Below are positions 60,545 through 64,000 of a stretch of 64,000 nucleotides of DNA, in pieces. The DNA is taken from positions 16,942,144-17,006,143 of the forward strand of contig OX485809.1 of assembly GCA_950295325.1 (NCBI GenBank). Direction: 5' to 3'. The notes under the pieces are model-generated. The model was not told where the DNA came from and did no database searches. It worked only from the letters and a program-made list of their open reading frames with translations. The DNA is from Polytrichum commune. Lineage: Eukaryota > Streptophyta > Polytrichopsida > Polytrichales > Polytrichaceae. Position 1 is the stretch's first letter; each line of letters starts with the position of its first letter. Position numbers and translations under genes: made by a program.

Positions 60545-61121
60545 TAAGGGCCACACAAACTTGTGGAGAAGGAGACGTGGTTTTTAGCTTGGCAATCTTT
60601 CTGCAATTTGAGATTCTAAAAGTAGAAGTTAAATATATTGCTTCTTTTCATGTTTCCCATGCATGAAGTCACCAAAATCCCCTAACAATAATCGAATGTG
60701 GATAAAATTGCCAAACTTTTTATGTATGCGGACAAACTTGGATGAGTTTTCTTCTATAACCATGCATGTCTAGATTCCTCACTCCCATGGTTATCACTAT
60801 ATTCGTTAATTTGGGACTTTTTCGGCATTTTGAGACAATTACAAATATAAGAACATGGATTAAATCACATAGATATTGGAGAATGTTGTAAGATGCAAAT
60901 ACTTTGAAACGGGTGTTCATATCAAGAACCCAATTAAAAATTCATATCAAGATGGTTTAGGTAGGACGACCCAAACATTAGACCATGTTGTTGTGGTTCA
61001 TATATTAATTTGAGACAGGAGAAAGTCTCAAATTAACGCATATAGTGATGGTTGTAGCCAATGCTCGTCTCTTGACACTTTGGAAAAAGAAAAAGAAAGA
61101 TCAAAATCGTGCACGGAGAGA

Positions 61122-61152
<31 letters not shown>

Positions 61153-62290
61153 CTGGGCATTTCTTGAGTGAAGCTATGCTTACTTCCAAGCATGTTTCTT
61201 TCTACAACATCCTCTTGTCAAGAGGCCATTCCATTCTTTCATATATCTATGTATCTATCCAAACCCGGGAGGGTGGGTGGGATCTTCCCTCCATATAAGT
61301 ACATTGCACAGTTTAACTTTCACACTTTGGAGCATTTTGACAAAACTTGCAATATGTGTAACTTTGGACCATTCACATATCTAAGGTTATCAAGTGTAAA
61401 TCCTTTCCAAACCAACTTGCAACCTAAGTCCATCATGTGCTAAATCAAGTTTAACATGACGTCCTAATATCCTCTTGAAGTCAATAACAAGGTATCAATG
61501 TAAAACATGCTTTCTAACTTGTAGAATGCTTTACTTCCACTATACACACACTATTTCGTAACAAGATGGTATACAAAACCTAATATGGCCGTCAAGTTTG
61601 TGAAGGGTCTGCCTCACCTGTGCCCATGCAACCAACCAACAAACAATTGAGGATTAGTTACGTACACGAGGTGAATAACAGCAGAACCCAATTGTTATCT
61701 ATGTCACACAAATACATGAAGCATAACCATATATTTTGTATCCAAAAATACTCACTATCTTCAATGAGTATTCTACCTGTTCCTTGGCCATTTGAGAATC
61801 CACAGCTTGTAGTAAGGCACATTCACTTCCAACAAGCCCCCTCCTTGTTTACCCTAACCTCAAAAATTACCTAAGGTAAACTGCTTCCGCGGCTTACTCT
61901 TGGAAAGGAAGTACTCAAGTGGGCTTCCTCTTAATATATGGTTAGGTAAACAATTAGGACCGTAGATTTTCATTCTCAGATCTACGGTCGTTTTACCTTC
62001 ATTTGGCTATTGTCTAGTACTGAGGTAAAACTTTTTAGGGTACATATTACTGAGTGGTATCAATTGGTTAAAATCTGGCCCAGAGCAAGATAGAGAGAGA
62101 GAGAGAGAGGCCCACCACCTGTTATAAGTCCCCTGGTATGTTTAAATAAAATCCAGAGATGAGCTGCATGTGTGTATTTATAATAGACATAGCATGCAGC
62201 CACTCTCGGTCTGCATACCAGCCCTCTAATATTTTCTCTACTCTACTCTCAAGTCACAGCAGATTCTACGGATTTTTCCTAGAATGCTAA
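60545..62290. other. intergenic DNA with (GA)n tracts
   Basis: Dinucleotide runs occur at about 61122-61152 and 62090-62110. No gene was supported. The last part may be the 3' flank of the element encoded at 62295-64000. Confidence 0.5.
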
Positions 62291-62294
62291 TTAC

Positions 62295-64000
62295 TTATCT
62301 CTCTCCAATTGACAGAAATAGTAGTGCCTTAGATAGGGGAGTACCTTGTAATAGCTGGATAAGGTTTGTTACCTTAAACCTTACTGCCGGGAAGGCTGTG
62401 GTTGAAAGGGTCGAGATTACCAGTTGTAAAAGTTTTTGTCTCCGGAAGCCGTTGCTAGAAAGAGTGTTAATCAATTTCTGTATTTCATGTCTTGCCAGTA
62501 TAATGTTATTAGACAGATACAATATAGGAATTGTCTGTGATATTATAACATTGTATGCTTGTTTTACCGGTCTACATGAACTAAATTTAATGTATTGCGT
62601 ATATGTGAATGGAAGGTCACATCTCTTATCAAACTTTTGGAGGGAGAATTCTCCTAAGTTTTCATTGGATATAGTTACAAGCACATTCATGAAGTGTGCT
62701 TTGGTACCATGACTAGGGTTTGTGTTAGAGAAATTAGACACTTCCGTCTTAATTTCCAAAATATGTAGAGGGTAAATCCAAAATGGGTTATCCGCTATCC
62801 AGGAAAATTTGTGCGTCTCCAATATTGAGCCAACAAAGATCGTCAAAATAATGGAATGCACAAGCAAATTTAGCCATAAGATCCATTCGTCCAAGTTTTG
62901 CTAGTCTTTGGATAAATTTAATCTCATACGACATTAGGTAGAGATTGCACCATAGTGGAGAACAAGATAATCCCATTGGGATCCCTAATGCTTGCTTCCA
63001 TACACGGTTACCTAGTCTAATGTAGCAATTAGTGGTAAGCCATTTGTGCAATTCCAAAAATTTAGTGATTGACATGTAGTTCCAGTTCCCGTAGTTAGGG
63101 CATGAGGACGCCCATACTACTTTGGATGTTATGCCTTGTGTATTAGCTTTGAACCAAATATTCATTTCACTTCTAGGGTGCTTTCTTTTGAAATTTTTAA
63201 CCCCAAGTGATGTAATGAACTCCATGGCTTCAAACAAAGTGTCATTACCATTGACTGGAATAGTTTCAAAGCATCTAGTAATATCCACAACATATATGTT
63301 GTGAATATTATTTGGTAAGTTGATACAAAAGTCATTTATTGAGTCAATTACCCAATAAATGGAAGTATCCACTTGGAGGAAATTTTTGTACCCTTGTATG
63401 GTAGTTTTAGCCCACTCCTTAACTTCTTCTAGGAGGGCCATAGTAGCAATGGTAATCAATGTAGCCAAATTGACAAAGATGGAACCAAAGGCATTGGTAA
63501 TCCACCTATACTTCTTTTTATGGAATTTATATATGGCCATAATGTAAGGTAGTTCCTTACCATTTATGGGTAAGTCCATCATAAGATCTTGCATTGTTAC
63601 AAGGAGAGGAGTGGTTACCTCTTCTAGTGACAACCATTCACCATTATCTAAGCAAGGTATGAAATCAAGGCTATTGAGTCTATTCAATGCTTGAATTCTT
63701 ATGTGACTAACACATATGAAGCAAGCATTGTTAGATGCCTTATCTAATCCGGATATGTAGACGTGTTTAAGGATCCAACTTAACTCGTCATTAACAACAT
63801 TTTCTGAAAAAAGATAAGGTTGCGAGTACCTGAATCCAAACTTGTTTAGCTTGCATGCTTCAAGTAGAATGATCCGGCACCTCCTCCGAACTTCCTTGCA
63901 AGCGTGCTCCATATCTACCATATTAGTTATGTTGAGAACTTGGCATACTTGTATGAATGTGTCACATACTACTTGTATTGCCTCATGTATCACTGTGGGT
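62295..64000 (-). pseudogene. Penelope-like reverse transcriptase, partial and frameshifted
   Basis: The minus-strand frame is open to the window edge (no ATG is needed upstream of 63993), so the N terminus lies outside. Signatures are YKFHKKKYRWITNAFGSIF, VDITRCFETIP (RT motif A Asp), LGIPMGLSCSPLWCNLYL (motif B) and FHYFDDLCWLN (motif C, FDD). At about 62795 the frame changes. The thumb continues to 62295 with NPFWIYPLHI, FDKRCDLPFTYTQYIKFSSC and 'AYNVIISQTIPILY'. The order and the G-(I/A)-x-MG..P motif B are typical of Penelope-like RTs rather than LINE or LTR types. No GIY-YIG endonuclease is visible within the window. One frameshift is the only clear break. Confidence 0.7.

Overview
The window looks like nuclear DNA from a large, repeat-rich streptophyte genome, either a seed-free land plant or a charophyte-grade alga. 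The sequence alone does not fix the species. The evidence is: no bacterial-style operons, GT-AG introns in the coding stretches, AT-rich intergenic DNA, and almost every recognisable coding region belonging to a transposable element. No rRNA, tRNA gene or clear single-copy host gene was found.

Layout. 1-10 kb: AT-rich DNA with a two-copy tandem duplication (3.0-3.6 kb), a hairpin-rich dispersed repeat (4.6-5.6 kb), a ~155-bp tandem repeat that changes orientation (6.7-8.2 kb), a 421-bp hAT-type MITE (8.9-9.3 kb) and a tRNA-like SINE candidate (9.85-10.05 kb). 10.0-17.9 kb (minus strand): a nearly full-length non-LTR retrotransposon with a 2A peptide motif, an apurinic-type endonuclease, reverse transcriptase, RNase H and a C-terminal CCHC plus restriction-like endonuclease candidate, which is a Dualen/RandI-like plan. 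It is broken by one frameshift and two stops. 17.9-20.1 kb (minus): a long ORF of unknown function with a signal-peptide-like start. 20.4-23.6 kb: short direct repeats and a dead Tc1/mariner transposase.

25,083-52,999: the main finding, a 27.9-kb nested Mutator-like element (MULE) with ~280-290-bp GC-rich terminal inverted repeats and a 10-bp target duplication (GTGTTTCTCA). It holds a plus-strand gene (27.2-33.7 kb, unknown protein), a small minus-strand gene (34.2-34.6 kb) and a minus-strand DDE/SWIM transposase (34.8-51.9 kb). Three later insertions interrupt it, each with its own target duplication: a 2,839-bp solo-LTR-like element (AACCC), a 410-bp hAT MITE (GTTGGACG) and a 14,287-bp TIR element (GGTTGTGCC). 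Subtracting them leaves a ~10.4-kb ancestor whose two main genes converge, as mudrA and mudrB do in MuDR. Removing the first two insertions puts the plus-strand gene back into one phase.

The inner 14.3-kb element carries a decayed amino-methyltransferase-like gene, a SWIM-finger exon, a second copy of the hairpin-rich dispersed repeat and an ~8.4-kb satellite of ~139-bp monomers. Each monomer has a 20-bp palindrome. One base pair of that palindrome appears as C-G, A-T or T-A in different monomers, so the palindrome is kept although its sequence changes.

53-64 kb: a decayed minus-strand Ty3/gypsy polyprotein split by ~1.9 kb of unrecognised DNA, a ~1.4-kb inverted-repeat unit, and at the right edge a minus-strand Penelope-like reverse transcriptase that runs off the window.
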